A stretch of DNA of 64,000 bases from Nocardia ignorata NBRC 108230 (GTDB lineage Bacteria > Actinomycetota > Actinomycetes > Mycobacteriales > Mycobacteriaceae): NCBI RefSeq assembly GCF_001612905.1, contig NZ_BDBI01000046.1, positions 1 to 64,000 of the forward strand, written 5' to 3'. The notes below the pieces were generated by a model, which was not told where the DNA came from, made no database searches, and saw only the letters and a program-made list of their open reading frames with translations. The translations under genes were made by a program, and so were the position numbers. How positions within the stretch are numbered: position 1 is the first letter of the stretch; every line of letters starts with the position of its first letter. This document shows, in pieces, positions 25,756 to 35,760 of this stretch.

Positions 25756-26130
25756 ATGGCCACCCAGACGCTGACCCAGCAGAACTTCGACGAAGTCGTC
25801 ACCGGAAACGACGTGGTACTCGTCGATTTCTGGGCTTCCTGGTGCGGGCCCTGCAAGAGTTTCGCACCGACCTTCGAGGCGTCGTCGGAGAAGCACACCG
25901 ACGTCGTCTACGGCAAGGTCGACACCGAGGCCGAGCAGGGGCTCGCCGCCGCCGCCAACATTCGGTCGATTCCGACCATCATGGCCTTCCGCGAGGGCGT
26001 GCTCGTGTTCGCCCAGCCCGGTGCGCTGCCCGCCGCCGCGCTCGAGGATCTGGTGACCCAGGTCAAGGGCCTGGACATGGACGAGGTGCGCAAGCAGATC
26101 GCCGAGCAGCAGAACTCGCCTGCCGAATAG
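25756..26130 (+). CDS. thioredoxin
   Basis: 124 residues. Complete thioredoxin fold with active site FWASWCGPCKSFAP and cis-proline RSIPTIMAF; cytosolic, no signal peptide. The C-terminal ~20 residues (LDMDEVRKQIAEQQNS) extend beyond E. coli thioredoxin, as in several actinobacterial TrxA/B1 proteins. ATG 25756 has AAGGAGAGG upstream. No thioredoxin reductase gene adjoins. Confidence 0.95.
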   Translation: MATQTLTQQNFDEVVTGNDVVLVDFWASWCGPCKSFAPTFEASSEKHTDVVYGKVDTEAEQGLAAAANIRSIPTIMAFREGVLVFAQPGALPAAALEDLVTQVKGLDMDEVRKQIAEQQNSPAE

Positions 26131-26157
26131 GTCGCCTGCTCGACCGCTGAAACGTCA

Positions 26158-26193
26158 AGGGCCCGTTCACCTTTCGTGAGGTGAACGGGCCCT
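26158..26193. terminator. bidirectional hairpin terminator
   Basis: Perfect 15-bp stem (26158-26172 with 26179-26193), six-base loop, between the convergent thioredoxin and LeuA-domain genes. Confidence 0.8.
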
Positions 26194-26206
26194 GCGCGTC
26201 GATCTG

Positions 26207-26629
26207 TCAGTTGGCGAGCAAGTTGACGCCCGCGATCATGGCGCGCACGGTCGACTCGGCGCCGCCGGCGCCCATGGCGGCGGCCCATCCACGCTTGCCG
26301 TTGAACTCGCACTGCACGAAGGTGGCGATACCGGCCTCGGTGCGACGCTGGTGGAAGCGCAGGATCTCGAGGGGGTAGCCCTCGTCGTAGAGCGCCGAGG
26401 TCATCGCGGCGACCGGGTTACCGGCGGCGATGACGGTGCGCAGGTGGTTTCCGAGTTCCAGCGTGGCGGTGAAATCCGTTCCGGAACAAGTGAATTCGCC
26501 GAGGGTGACCGGCCCGGTGATCCGGATGTAGCGGGCGGCGAAGTCGGCGGGGTCGAGGTCACGGAGCTCGGCGCGCAGGGCCTTGGGCGCGGCGTCGAAC
26601 ATGGCATGGTCCAGTGTGAGCAGTGTCAT
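26207..26629 (-). CDS. stand-alone LeuA allosteric (dimerisation) domain protein
   Basis: 140 residues. The C-terminal half, GNPVAAMTSALYDEGYPLEI then FHQRRTEAG, FVQCEFNGKRGWAAAMG and STVRAMIAGVN, aligns by eye with the leucine-binding regulatory domain at the end of 2-isopropylmalate synthase. No catalytic TIM barrel is present, so it is not an enzyme fragment in frame with one. It may bind a branched-chain amino acid, or pair with LeuA. ATG 26629 is used; the ribosome-binding site is weak. A ~350-bp upstream region has no clear gene. Confidence 0.7.
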   Translation of the reverse strand: MTLLTLDHAMFDAAPKALRAELRDLDPADFAARYIRITGPVTLGEFTCSGTDFTATLELGNHLRTVIAAGNPVAAMTSALYDEGYPLEILRFHQRRTEAGIATFVQCEFNGKRGWAAAMGAGGAESTVRAMIAGVNLLAN

Positions 26630-26976
26630 TGCAGGTGAGGTCTTCCCGAAGATGTCTTCGTTGGCAGAGGGGACCAGCAGTACAAAAGAGAAATCAGCCC
26701 GCAGCGAGGGGGCCGGTCCGAATCAGACCCCGCTACGGCGGGTTACTACGAGAAGAATCTGCCGTGTGGCTGCCGGCGCGGTCTGCGCAGCAGCGACCGC
26801 GCGGTCGCGGTGAGCGACAAGCGGCGCGGCGAAGCGGTCGGCGGGATTCGGCACGACTACGACAATAGGGGCGTCGTCGTGAAATCGCAACCTTGTTTCC
26901 CGCTCGACGTGTCTACTCGTGAGTACCATCACTGCAGCTCAGGGACCACTCGCCGGAGGCGCGCTACCGTGAGCGC
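26630..26976. other. intergenic region with possible leader of the LeuA-domain gene
   Basis: No convincing gene. On the minus strand a 69-codon frame (26932-26723) ends in RQILLVVTRRSGV, similar in style to actinobacterial branched-chain leader peptides with Leu/Val runs, about 95 bases before the LeuA-domain ATG. No good start codon is close to that run. A T-rich stretch (TTTCTCTTTT on the minus strand near 26690) follows. The right end contains the promoter of the next gene. Confidence 0.3.
26965..26970 (+). promoter_or_regulatory. -10 element of the 103-residue membrane protein gene (leaderless)
   Basis: TACCGT, six bases, then ATG at 26977. Confidence 0.5.
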
Positions 26977-27288
26977 ATGGGTATGGTCTTCGCGATGACG
27001 ATCCCCGGGCTGGCGATCGGGCTCATCCTGCTCACGCTCTTGGAAGTGGTCGTCAACCGGCTCACCGGCAGCCGGGTGCTGCCCTGGACCCGCAAGCGCC
27101 GCGGACCGGCTGTCGCCGCGACGGGCTTCGAGCATCTGGCCGCCATGTTCCAGGGGTCCAAGCATCACGAGTTCGAACAGCGGCAGACCACGCTGATGCA
27201 CCGGGAGAACCCGTCCGACGGTGCGCCGCCACGCGACGAAATAGATCTCAGCGGCGGGTCCGCGCGGTTGATCGCGCGCGAACGCTGA
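26977..27288 (+). CDS. small membrane-anchored protein (DUF6191-like)
   Basis: 103 residues. One N-terminal helix (MTIPGLAIGLILLTLLEVVV) is followed by a basic cytosolic stretch (RVLPWTRKRRGP), then a conserved-looking segment GFEHLAAMFQGSKHHEFEQR. I recall this pattern from an actinobacterial family of unknown function, probably DUF6191. The C-terminus is hydrophilic. It stands alone, leaderless, and convergent with the thioesterase gene downstream. Confidence 0.7.
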   Translation: MGMVFAMTIPGLAIGLILLTLLEVVVNRLTGSRVLPWTRKRRGPAVAATGFEHLAAMFQGSKHHEFEQRQTTLMHRENPSDGAPPRDEIDLSGGSARLIARER

Positions 27289-27325
27289 AGCCGCTGTGCG
27301 GCGATAAGAGCTCGGGCGGTTGCCG

Positions 27326-28099
27326 TCAGCTCGCGTCGCGGGCGGGCAGAGCGGTCACCGAGGCCAGGGCGCGAGCCGAGCCGTCGACGTCCATCTGCAT
27401 TCGCAGGCCGGTCGGACGCACGCTCGTGCGCAGGACCACCTTGTCGCGGGCCATCACCGGGCCCACGTGTTCGATGATCGCGCGGTAGGGCAGTTCGTGG
27501 GTGTCCGGGTGGGCGGCGAGGGTTTCCTCGAGCGCTTCCCAGTACACGGCGTTGTTGACGTGGCCGAGGCGGTCGACATCGGTGACGCGCAGCGGGAACG
27601 GCACCGTCTCCACGTCGGGGTCGTCGAGTTCGGTGAGGGCGGCTTTCCAGCGCAACCGGTGCTCGGTGGTACTGGCCAGCATCGGCGCCATGAAGGTGTC
27701 GGTCATCCGGGCGGGCCGCCCCGCCACGGGGTCGATATGGATCAGGAACGCGGCCGCCTCGATGTGCCCGCCGCGCTCGCCTTTCAGCTGGATGCGCATA
27801 TCGCACCAGCGGTTGGACAGGGCGTCGGCCCAGCGTCGCAACTGCACCCGGTCGCCGAACACGATCGGCTCGTACACGTCGATGACGGTGCGCCGCACGA
27901 TCCAGGCCTGGTGGATGTCGCCGTCGGCGACCGCGTCCAGGTGGTCGAACCCGATGTCCTGGAGGTAGCGTGCCACCGCGTCGAGCCGCAACCGGTCCTG
28001 GTCGTCGGTGTCGCCGAGACGGACCGGCCACGACCGCGCGAAGGCCCGCGTGATGTCGAGGCAGTCGGGCAGCGGGGTGGGGATTACGTCGACGGGCAT
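27326..28099 (-). CDS. acyl-ACP thioesterase family protein (double hot-dog)
   Basis: 257 residues. Two hot-dog repeats can be read: an N-terminal WPVRLGDTDDQDRLRLDAVA with RYLQDIGFDH, and a C-terminal DRLGHVNNAVYWEALEE, where HVNN is typical of FatA/FatB-like and 4HBT enzymes. Likely hydrolyses acyl-ACP or acyl-CoA in the cytosol. CAGCAT six bases before the ATG may be a leaderless -10. The SRPBCC gene lies upstream on the same strand but 78 bp away. Confidence 0.85.
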   Translation of the reverse strand: MPVDVIPTPLPDCLDITRAFARSWPVRLGDTDDQDRLRLDAVARYLQDIGFDHLDAVADGDIHQAWIVRRTVIDVYEPIVFGDRVQLRRWADALSNRWCDMRIQLKGERGGHIEAAAFLIHIDPVAGRPARMTDTFMAPMLASTTEHRLRWKAALTELDDPDVETVPFPLRVTDVDRLGHVNNAVYWEALEETLAAHPDTHELPYRAIIEHVGPVMARDKVVLRTSVRPTGLRMQMDVDGSARALASVTALPARDAS

Positions 28100-28177
28100 G
28101 AGCCGATGCTGTCACACATCGGAGTCGCAGTCCGGGGACGACTCGCGAGTCGCGGGTGCTCACAACTGCGCGGGCGC

Positions 28178-28516
28178 TCACTGTTCGGCCGCCGCCTTGA
28201 TCCCGTCGACGTGGGCGGTCCACATCTGCCGGGAATGCTCGGCGTCCGCCTCGGTGGCGTTGTTGTCCTGGCTCAGCGACAGGTGTGTCGTCGTGTCGTC
28301 GCCGCTGAGTTCGGCGGCGATGATCTCACCGCGGTCCTCGTATGCCCTGCCCTGAAACTCACCGGTCCACGTGATCGGACTACCCGGCTGCCAATCGGTG
28401 CGCACCTCGGCACCGAACATGAACTCGCGGATCTGCGCCGGGTCGGTCAGCACCTTCCACACCCGCTGTGGAGAGGCGTCGACGTCGGTCCGCACGGTCG
28501 CGACGAATCCGGTCAT
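28178..28516 (-). CDS. SRPBCC-domain protein, apparently shortened
   Basis: 112 residues. The start (TVRTDVDASPQRVWKVLTDP) and end (LSLSQDNNATEADAEHSRQM) are typical of SRPBCC/AHSA1-like proteins with a hydrophobic ligand cavity. Between GEIIAAE and THLSLSQ, relatives have roughly 30 more residues covering two strands, so an in-frame internal deletion is likely. GGAG nine bases before ATG 28516 supports this start over a TTG at 28525. It lies between the thioesterase and polA genes. Function unknown. Confidence 0.7.
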   Translation of the reverse strand: MTGFVATVRTDVDASPQRVWKVLTDPAQIREFMFGAEVRTDWQPGSPITWTGEFQGRAYEDRGEIIAAELSGDDTTTHLSLSQDNNATEADAEHSRQMWTAHVDGIKAAAEQ

Positions 28517-28607
28517 GATGCTCAACTCCTTCGGTCGATCACCACCACCTCAGGACCGCGCCCGGCGCGCTGTCTTGGACAAACGCGCCAGGTCGCGGCC
28601 GGTGAAC

Positions 28608-31340
28608 TCAGTGTGCGGCGGCGTCCCAGCTGCGCCCGGTGCCCACCGAGACGGTGAGCGGCACCGACAGCTCGATCGCGTTCGACATCTGTTCGCGCGC
28701 AAGGGCTTCCAGCGCCTCACGCTCACCCTCGGCCACCTCGAACACGAGTTCGTCGTGGATCTGCAGCAGCATGCGCGAGCGCAGCCCCGCCTCGCGGATC
28801 GCGGTGTGGACGTTGATCATGGCGACCTTGATGATGTCGGCGGCGGTGCCCTGGATCGGGGCGTTGAGCGCCATCCGCTCGGCCGCCTCGCGGCGCTGGC
28901 GGTTGCTCGAGTCCAGATCGGGCAGGTACCGGCGACGACCGAACAGGGTCTGGGTGTAGCCGACCTTGCGGGCAGCCTCGACGACCTCCGACAGGTAGTC
29001 GCGGATGCCGCCGAAGCGGTCGAAGTAGACCTCCATCTGGTCCTTCGCCTCGGCGGTGCTGATCTTGAGCTGGGCGCTGAGGCCGTAGGAGCTCAGACCG
29101 TAGGCGAGGCCGTAGGACATCGCCTTGATGCGGCGGCGCATCTCCGGCGTGACCTCCGACAGCGGGATGTCGAACGCCTTGGACGCGACGAAGGTGTGCA
29201 GGTCCTCCCCCGAATTGAACGCCTCGATCAGGCCCGCGTCGCCCGACAGGTGCGCCATGATGCGCATCTCGATCTGGCTGTAGTCGGCGGTCATCAGCTC
29301 CGAGTAGCCGGGGCCGACCACGAAGGTGTCGCGGATCATGCGGCCGGTGTCGGTGCGGATCGGGATGTTCTGCAGGTTCGGTTCGGTCGAGGACAGTCGA
29401 CCGGTGGCGGCGATGGTCTGGTTGAACGTGGTGTGCACGCGACCGTCGTCGGCGACCGACTTGAGCAGGCCGTCGACGGTCACCTTGAGCCGGGTCGCGT
29501 CGCGGTGGGCGAGCAGGTGTTCGAGGAAGGCGTGGCCGGTCTTCTCGAACAGCGATTCCAGCGCATCGGCGTCGGTGGTGTAACCGGTCTTGGTTCGCTT
29601 GGTCTTCGGCATGTCGAGTTCGTCGAACAGCACCACCTGCAGCTGCTTGGGCGAACCAAGGTTGATCTGCTTGCCGATCACGTCGTAGGCGGCATTGGCG
29701 GCCTCGCTGACGCGGTCGGCGAACTGCTGCTGCAGATTCTCGAGCTGGGTGACGTCGACGGCGATGCCCGCCTGTTCCAGCTCGCCGAGCACGCCGAGCA
29801 GCGGCAGCTCCATCTCCTCGAGCAGGGCGGTGGATTCGATCTTGGCCAGCTCCTCGTCCAGGGCCTCGGCCAGGTCGGCGACGGCGCGGGCGCGCAGCAT
29901 TTCCTCGCGCGCGATGCCCTCGGCGACGCTGTCCTCGTCGTCGAGCAGCGACAGCTGGGTCTGCTCGCTGGTCTCGGCGCGCAGTTCGCGCTTGAGATAG
30001 CGCAGCGACAGGTCGTCGAGGTTGAAGCTGCGCTGGCCCGGACGGACCAGGTAGGCGGCCAGCGCGGTATCGGTGGTGAGCCCGGCCAGGGTGAAACCGC
30101 GCCCGCGCAGGGCGTGGCCTGCCGACTTCGCCTCGTGCAGCGCCTTGGACACCGCCGGGTCGGCGAGCCAGGCCGCCAGCGCCGTCTCGTCCTCGGGCGT
30201 GAGCACGGTCAGGTCGATGTAGCCGCCCTCGCCGTCGGCCGCGGCGATAGCGAGCGCCCGAGCCTCACCGTGCACCGGCGTACCCGTGCCGACGATCGAA
30301 AGCCCGTGGCGCGCACCCGCTTTCGCATGTTCTGCCAGCCAGTCCGCGACCGCGCCCTGGTCGAGTGCGCCGCCGCTGATCTCGAAACCCGACTCGGCTT
30401 CGGGCTCGGGCGAACCGAGGGTGTCGAACAGCCGGTCGCGCAGCACCCGGAATTCCAGGTCGTCGAAGAGCTGATGGATCTTCTCCCGGTCCCAGGGCGC
30501 CTTGACGAGCTGGTCGGGGGTGTAGGCCAGCGGTACCTCACGCACCATTTCGGTGAGCTGGCGGTTGAGGACCACACTCGACAGGTTCGCGCGCAGCGCG
30601 TCGCCCACCTTGCCCTTCACCTGGTCGACCCGCTCGACGAGCGTGGCGAGGTCGCCGTATTCGCGGATCCACTTGGCCGCCGTCTTCTCCCCCACCCCCG
30701 GGATGCCGGGCAGATTGTCGCTCGGGTCGCCGCGCAGCGCCGCGTAGTCGGGGTACTGCGCGGGGGTGAGCCCGTACTTCGTCTCCACCTCGGCGGGCGT
30801 GAACCGCGTGAGATCCGAGACGCCCTTCTTCGGGTAGAGCACCGTGACATCGTCGTTGACCAACTGGATCGCGTCCCGGTCGCCCGTGACGATCAGCACC
30901 CGGTACCCCTGAGCCTGCGCCTGGGTGGTGAGCGTGGCGATCACATCGTCGGCCTCGTACCCGTCGATGGCCATCACCGGGATGCCCATGGCCCCCAGCA
31001 CGTCTTTGGTGAGTTCGACCTGGCCGCGGAACTCGTCGGGCGTGGCACTGCGATTGGCTTTGTACTCTGGATACGCCTCGGTCCGGAACGTCTTGCGCGA
31101 CACATCGAACGCCGCCGCCACATGCGTCGGCTGTTCGTCGCGCAGCAGGTTGATGAGCATGGACGTGAACCCGTACACCGCGTTCGTCGTCTGCCCCGTG
31201 ACGGTCTTGAAGTTCTCCGCCGGTAGCGCGAAAAACGCACGATAGGCAATCGAATGCCCATCGAGCAGCAGCAGCGTCGGCCGCTCGCCCTCCGCGGCAG
31301 TGGTCGTAGTCGATGCCTGAGCAGTCGTCGGTGAACTCAC
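28608..31340 (-). CDS. polA: DNA polymerase I
   Basis: 910 residues. Gap-filling and primer-removal polymerase. The N-terminal 5' nuclease has LLLLDGHSIAYRAFFAL and YEADDVIATL; the polymerase domain shows motif A DYSQIEMRIMAHLSGD, motif B RRRIKAMSYGLAYG and motif C QIHDELVFEVAEGE. The middle 3'-5' exonuclease domain lacks the catalytic DxE, as in mycobacterial PolA, so proofreading is unlikely. The GTG at 31340 is chosen because TACACT lies seven bases ahead of it; an ATG at 31346 sits one base from that -10. Length is close to mycobacterial PolA. Confidence 0.97.
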   Translation of the reverse strand: MSSPTTAQASTTTTAAEGERPTLLLLDGHSIAYRAFFALPAENFKTVTGQTTNAVYGFTSMLINLLRDEQPTHVAAAFDVSRKTFRTEAYPEYKANRSATPDEFRGQVELTKDVLGAMGIPVMAIDGYEADDVIATLTTQAQAQGYRVLIVTGDRDAIQLVNDDVTVLYPKKGVSDLTRFTPAEVETKYGLTPAQYPDYAALRGDPSDNLPGIPGVGEKTAAKWIREYGDLATLVERVDQVKGKVGDALRANLSSVVLNRQLTEMVREVPLAYTPDQLVKAPWDREKIHQLFDDLEFRVLRDRLFDTLGSPEPEAESGFEISGGALDQGAVADWLAEHAKAGARHGLSIVGTGTPVHGEARALAIAAADGEGGYIDLTVLTPEDETALAAWLADPAVSKALHEAKSAGHALRGRGFTLAGLTTDTALAAYLVRPGQRSFNLDDLSLRYLKRELRAETSEQTQLSLLDDEDSVAEGIAREEMLRARAVADLAEALDEELAKIESTALLEEMELPLLGVLGELEQAGIAVDVTQLENLQQQFADRVSEAANAAYDVIGKQINLGSPKQLQVVLFDELDMPKTKRTKTGYTTDADALESLFEKTGHAFLEHLLAHRDATRLKVTVDGLLKSVADDGRVHTTFNQTIAATGRLSSTEPNLQNIPIRTDTGRMIRDTFVVGPGYSELMTADYSQIEMRIMAHLSGDAGLIEAFNSGEDLHTFVASKAFDIPLSEVTPEMRRRIKAMSYGLAYGLSSYGLSAQLKISTAEAKDQMEVYFDRFGGIRDYLSEVVEAARKVGYTQTLFGRRRYLPDLDSSNRQRREAAERMALNAPIQGTAADIIKVAMINVHTAIREAGLRSRMLLQIHDELVFEVAEGEREALEALAREQMSNAIELSVPLTVSVGTGRSWDAAAH

Positions 31341-31347
31341 CCGCATG

Positions 31348-31353
31348 AGTGTA
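31348..31353 (-). promoter_or_regulatory. -10 element of polA (leaderless)
   Basis: Minus strand TACACT, seven bases, then GTG at 31340. The intervening ATG at 31346 would lie upstream of the transcription start. Confidence 0.6.
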
Positions 31354-31399
31354 GGGACACCCACCGACACTGCGGCTATTGGTGCGCGGGTGTGCTCCG

Positions 31400-31437
31400 A
31401 AAAAAGGCCGGGCACGCTGTGGCAGCGCGCCCGGCCT
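31400..31437 (-). terminator. intrinsic terminator of the liv operon
   Basis: Outer 9-bp stem (31405-31413 with 31429-31437) and inner 5-bp stem with one mismatch; on the minus strand it is followed by six T residues (31405-31400). It separates the liv operon end from the polA start. Confidence 0.85.
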
Positions 31438-31450
31438 CCTCAGTACCCGA

Positions 31451-33243
<1,793 letters not shown>

Positions 33244-33247
<4 letters not shown>

Positions 33248-34653
33248 CGCCTTGCTCCGATCAGTTCGGCCGGCTTGCGCACGGCCTGGTACACCTGTCT
33301 GCCGTAGGTGAGCAGTTTCTGCCGCACCGGGAACAGGCCCTGCGGTCGCAGAATCATCATCACCACCAGCGCGATGCCGAAGTAGAGGTACTTCAGGTCA
33401 CCGAGGGACTGCGCGCCGCCCTGGCGGTGCAGCAGCACACTGCCGAGCAACAGCAGCCCGAGGATCACCGCGACCACCGCGCCGGTGGTCACCGCGCGCG
33501 TGGCCCACACCCCCAGCGTGTTGCCCCGCCACCGCCACAGCAGCCACAGCCCGACCAGGACGGCGACATCGACCGCGAGCAGCAGATAACCGGTCGATTC
33601 GTTCGACACCAGCTGCACCGATTGCAGCCGCACCGGCAGGTAGGCGATGAGGAACGCGCCGACGATCACGCCTAGCTTGTTACCCGATCCGCCGAGCACC
33701 ACCGCGCACAGGAACAGCATCGACAAGATGATGTCGAACTGCTTGGGGTTGACGTAGGTGACCTGACCGGCGTACATCGCGCCCGACAGGCCGCCGACCG
33801 ACGCACCGATCACGAACGCCCACAGCTTGAACTTGAACGTCGGCACGCCCATGATCTCGGCGGCGTCCTCGTCCTCGCGGATCGCGACCCAGGAGCGACC
33901 GACCCGGCTGCGCTCGAGGTTGCCGATCACCAGCAGCACGACCACGACCAGCGCCAGGCCGAGCCAGAACCACCAGGCGCCGTTGCTCGCCCTGGTGAAC
34001 GGATTCCAGCTGTCGGGGTCACCGAGGTTGCCCGGGGAGAAGAATCCGCCCGGTTTTGTCTCGGACTCGCCGACTTCCGGATAGGAGATCTTGGACAACC
34101 CGAGGCTGCCATTGGTGAGATCGCCGAGGTTGTCGGCCATCAGGCGCACGATCTCACCGAAGCCGAGCGTCACGATGGCCAGGTAGTCACCGCGCAACCG
34201 CAGGGTCGGCGCGCCGAGGATCAGGCCGGCCACCGCGGTGAGCGCCACCGCGAGCGGCAGGCACGCCACCCAGGCCCAGCCGGGTTCGAGCCAACCACCA
34301 TCGGTCTGGTTCCACGGACTGTTCGGGCTGGTCAGCAGGCCGACGGTGTAGGCGCCGACGGCGTAGAAGCCGACGTAACCGAGGTCGAGCAGTCCGGCCT
34401 GGCCGACCACCACGTTCAGGCCGATCGCGATCAGCGCGTACATGGCGAACTGCGCCATCACACCCGCGAAACTCGCGCCCGGCGTGTCGAGCAACGGCGG
34501 CGGGAACAGCGGAAGCAGCGCGAGCACGGCGATCACCGGGATGCCGACCGCCCACTGGCCGGGCCGCGAGAGCCCGTCCCACCAGCTGCGGATCGCGTCG
34601 CCGATGCCACGCTTGTCCTGTTCCGCCACAGCGGTTTTCGTCGTGTCGGTCAT
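33244..34653 (-). CDS. livM: branched-chain amino acid ABC transporter permease LivM
   Basis: 469 residues, longer than E. coli LivM through extra helices and a ~45-residue loop after SLGLSKISYPEVGESE. Ten or more helices; family signatures are IGLNVVVGQAGLLDLGYVGF, GAPTLRLRGDYLAIVTLGFG, and AIREDEDAAEIMGV, the ATPase-contact loop. The C-terminus LRPQGLFPVRQKL is typical. ATGA overlap with LivH upstream. Forms the channel with LivH. Confidence 0.93.
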
Positions 34654-35687
34654 GCGCGTGCCCTCCCCAGACTCTCACCGAGGATGCCGGTGGGCCGGAA
34701 CATCAGCACGGTCACCAGCAGCACGAACGCGACAACGTCACGCCATTCGGTGCCGAACAGGATCTGCCCGTACTGCTCGGCGACGCCGAGGATCAACCCG
34801 CCGAGCAGTGCGCCGCGCAGGTTGCCGATGCCACCGAGGACCGCGGCGCTGAAAGCCTTGATACCGAGAATGAATCCGCCGGAGAAGATGATGCCGGTGG
34901 GAATGTAGAGCGTGTACAGCATGGCGGCCGCGCCTGCCAGCAGGCCGCCGATGAGGAAGGTCAGCATGATGACCCGTTCCCGCGAGACGCCCATGAGGGT
35001 CGCGGTGTCGGGGTCCTGGGCCACCGCACGGATGCCGCGGCCGAACTTGGTCCGGTTGATGACGACCTCGGTGATGATCGCGAGCACGATCGCCGCCGCG
35101 AAGATCACCAGCGCCACATTGGTCACCTGCGCGCCGAGGAAGGTGAACTGCACCTTCGGCTCGACCAGCCGGATGCCGGTCTGCGCGTTGGAACCGCCGA
35201 GACCCGGCTTGATCTTGGGCAGGATGTAGTGCACGAATTCCTGGATCACGAACGACATGCCGATCGCCGTGATGAGGAAGGCGAGTGGTTTGGCGCCTCG
35301 CCTGCGCAGTGGCCGGTAGGCGACGCGTTCCAGGCCGACGGCGGCGATGCCCGAGACCAGCATGCCGAACAGCATCGCCAGGCCGAGATAGGTGATCGTC
35401 AGGACGACACCCTGGGAATACACATTGCCGCTCGGGGCGAAGCCGAGCAGCTCCAGCCCCACGTAGGTACCGAACATACCGAGCATGAAGATCTCGGAGT
35501 GGGCGAAGTTGATCAGTCGCAGCACGCCGTAGACCAGCGTATAGCCGACGGCGACCAGCGCGTAGATCGAGCCGTAGGTGAGACCGTCGACCGTCAGTTT
35601 CCAGAACTGGTCGATCACCCCGGACACATTGAAATCGATGGACCCCTCGGCCAGCAGGGTCACACCGAGCGATGCGGCTGATGTCAT
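34650..35687 (-). CDS. livH: branched-chain amino acid ABC transporter permease LivH
   Basis: 345 residues. LivH signatures: LTYGSIYALVAVGYTLVYGV, LRLINFAHSEIFMLG, AVAQDPDTATLMGVSRER and GGFILGIKAFSAAVLGGIGN. The ~45-residue N-terminal part before the first helix is slightly long. It follows livK after a 73-bp gap that contains a very strong hairpin, and overlaps livM by four bases. Confidence 0.93.
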   Translation of the reverse strand: MTSAASLGVTLLAEGSIDFNVSGVIDQFWKLTVDGLTYGSIYALVAVGYTLVYGVLRLINFAHSEIFMLGMFGTYVGLELLGFAPSGNVYSQGVVLTITYLGLAMLFGMLVSGIAAVGLERVAYRPLRRRGAKPLAFLITAIGMSFVIQEFVHYILPKIKPGLGGSNAQTGIRLVEPKVQFTFLGAQVTNVALVIFAAAIVLAIITEVVINRTKFGRGIRAVAQDPDTATLMGVSRERVIMLTFLIGGLLAGAAAMLYTLYIPTGIIFSGGFILGIKAFSAAVLGGIGNLRGALLGGLILGVAEQYGQILFGTEWRDVVAFVLLVTVLMFRPTGILGESLGRARA

Positions 35688-35708
35688 GGTTACTCTCGCG
35701 TCAGGCGA

Positions 35709-35743
35709 GCGGTGCGCGTGGCAACAGTTGCCACGCGCACCGC
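35709..35743 (-). other. 17-bp hairpin between livK and livH
   Basis: Perfect arms 35709-35725 and 35727-35743 around a single base, so effectively a tight loop. Inside the operon it could be a partial terminator or a 3' stabiliser that yields more binding protein than permease. No T-run follows. Confidence 0.7.
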
Positions 35744-35760
35744 AACAGGCTCAGATGGGA

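Noticed and set aside
28371..31226. 951-codon open frame on the plus strand opposite polA
   Set aside because: It is the antisense shadow of polA. GC-rich codons keep the opposite strand open; the translation is low-complexity (RVAHLALH, GGRGDHIVGL) with no domain, whereas polA shows all polymerase motifs.
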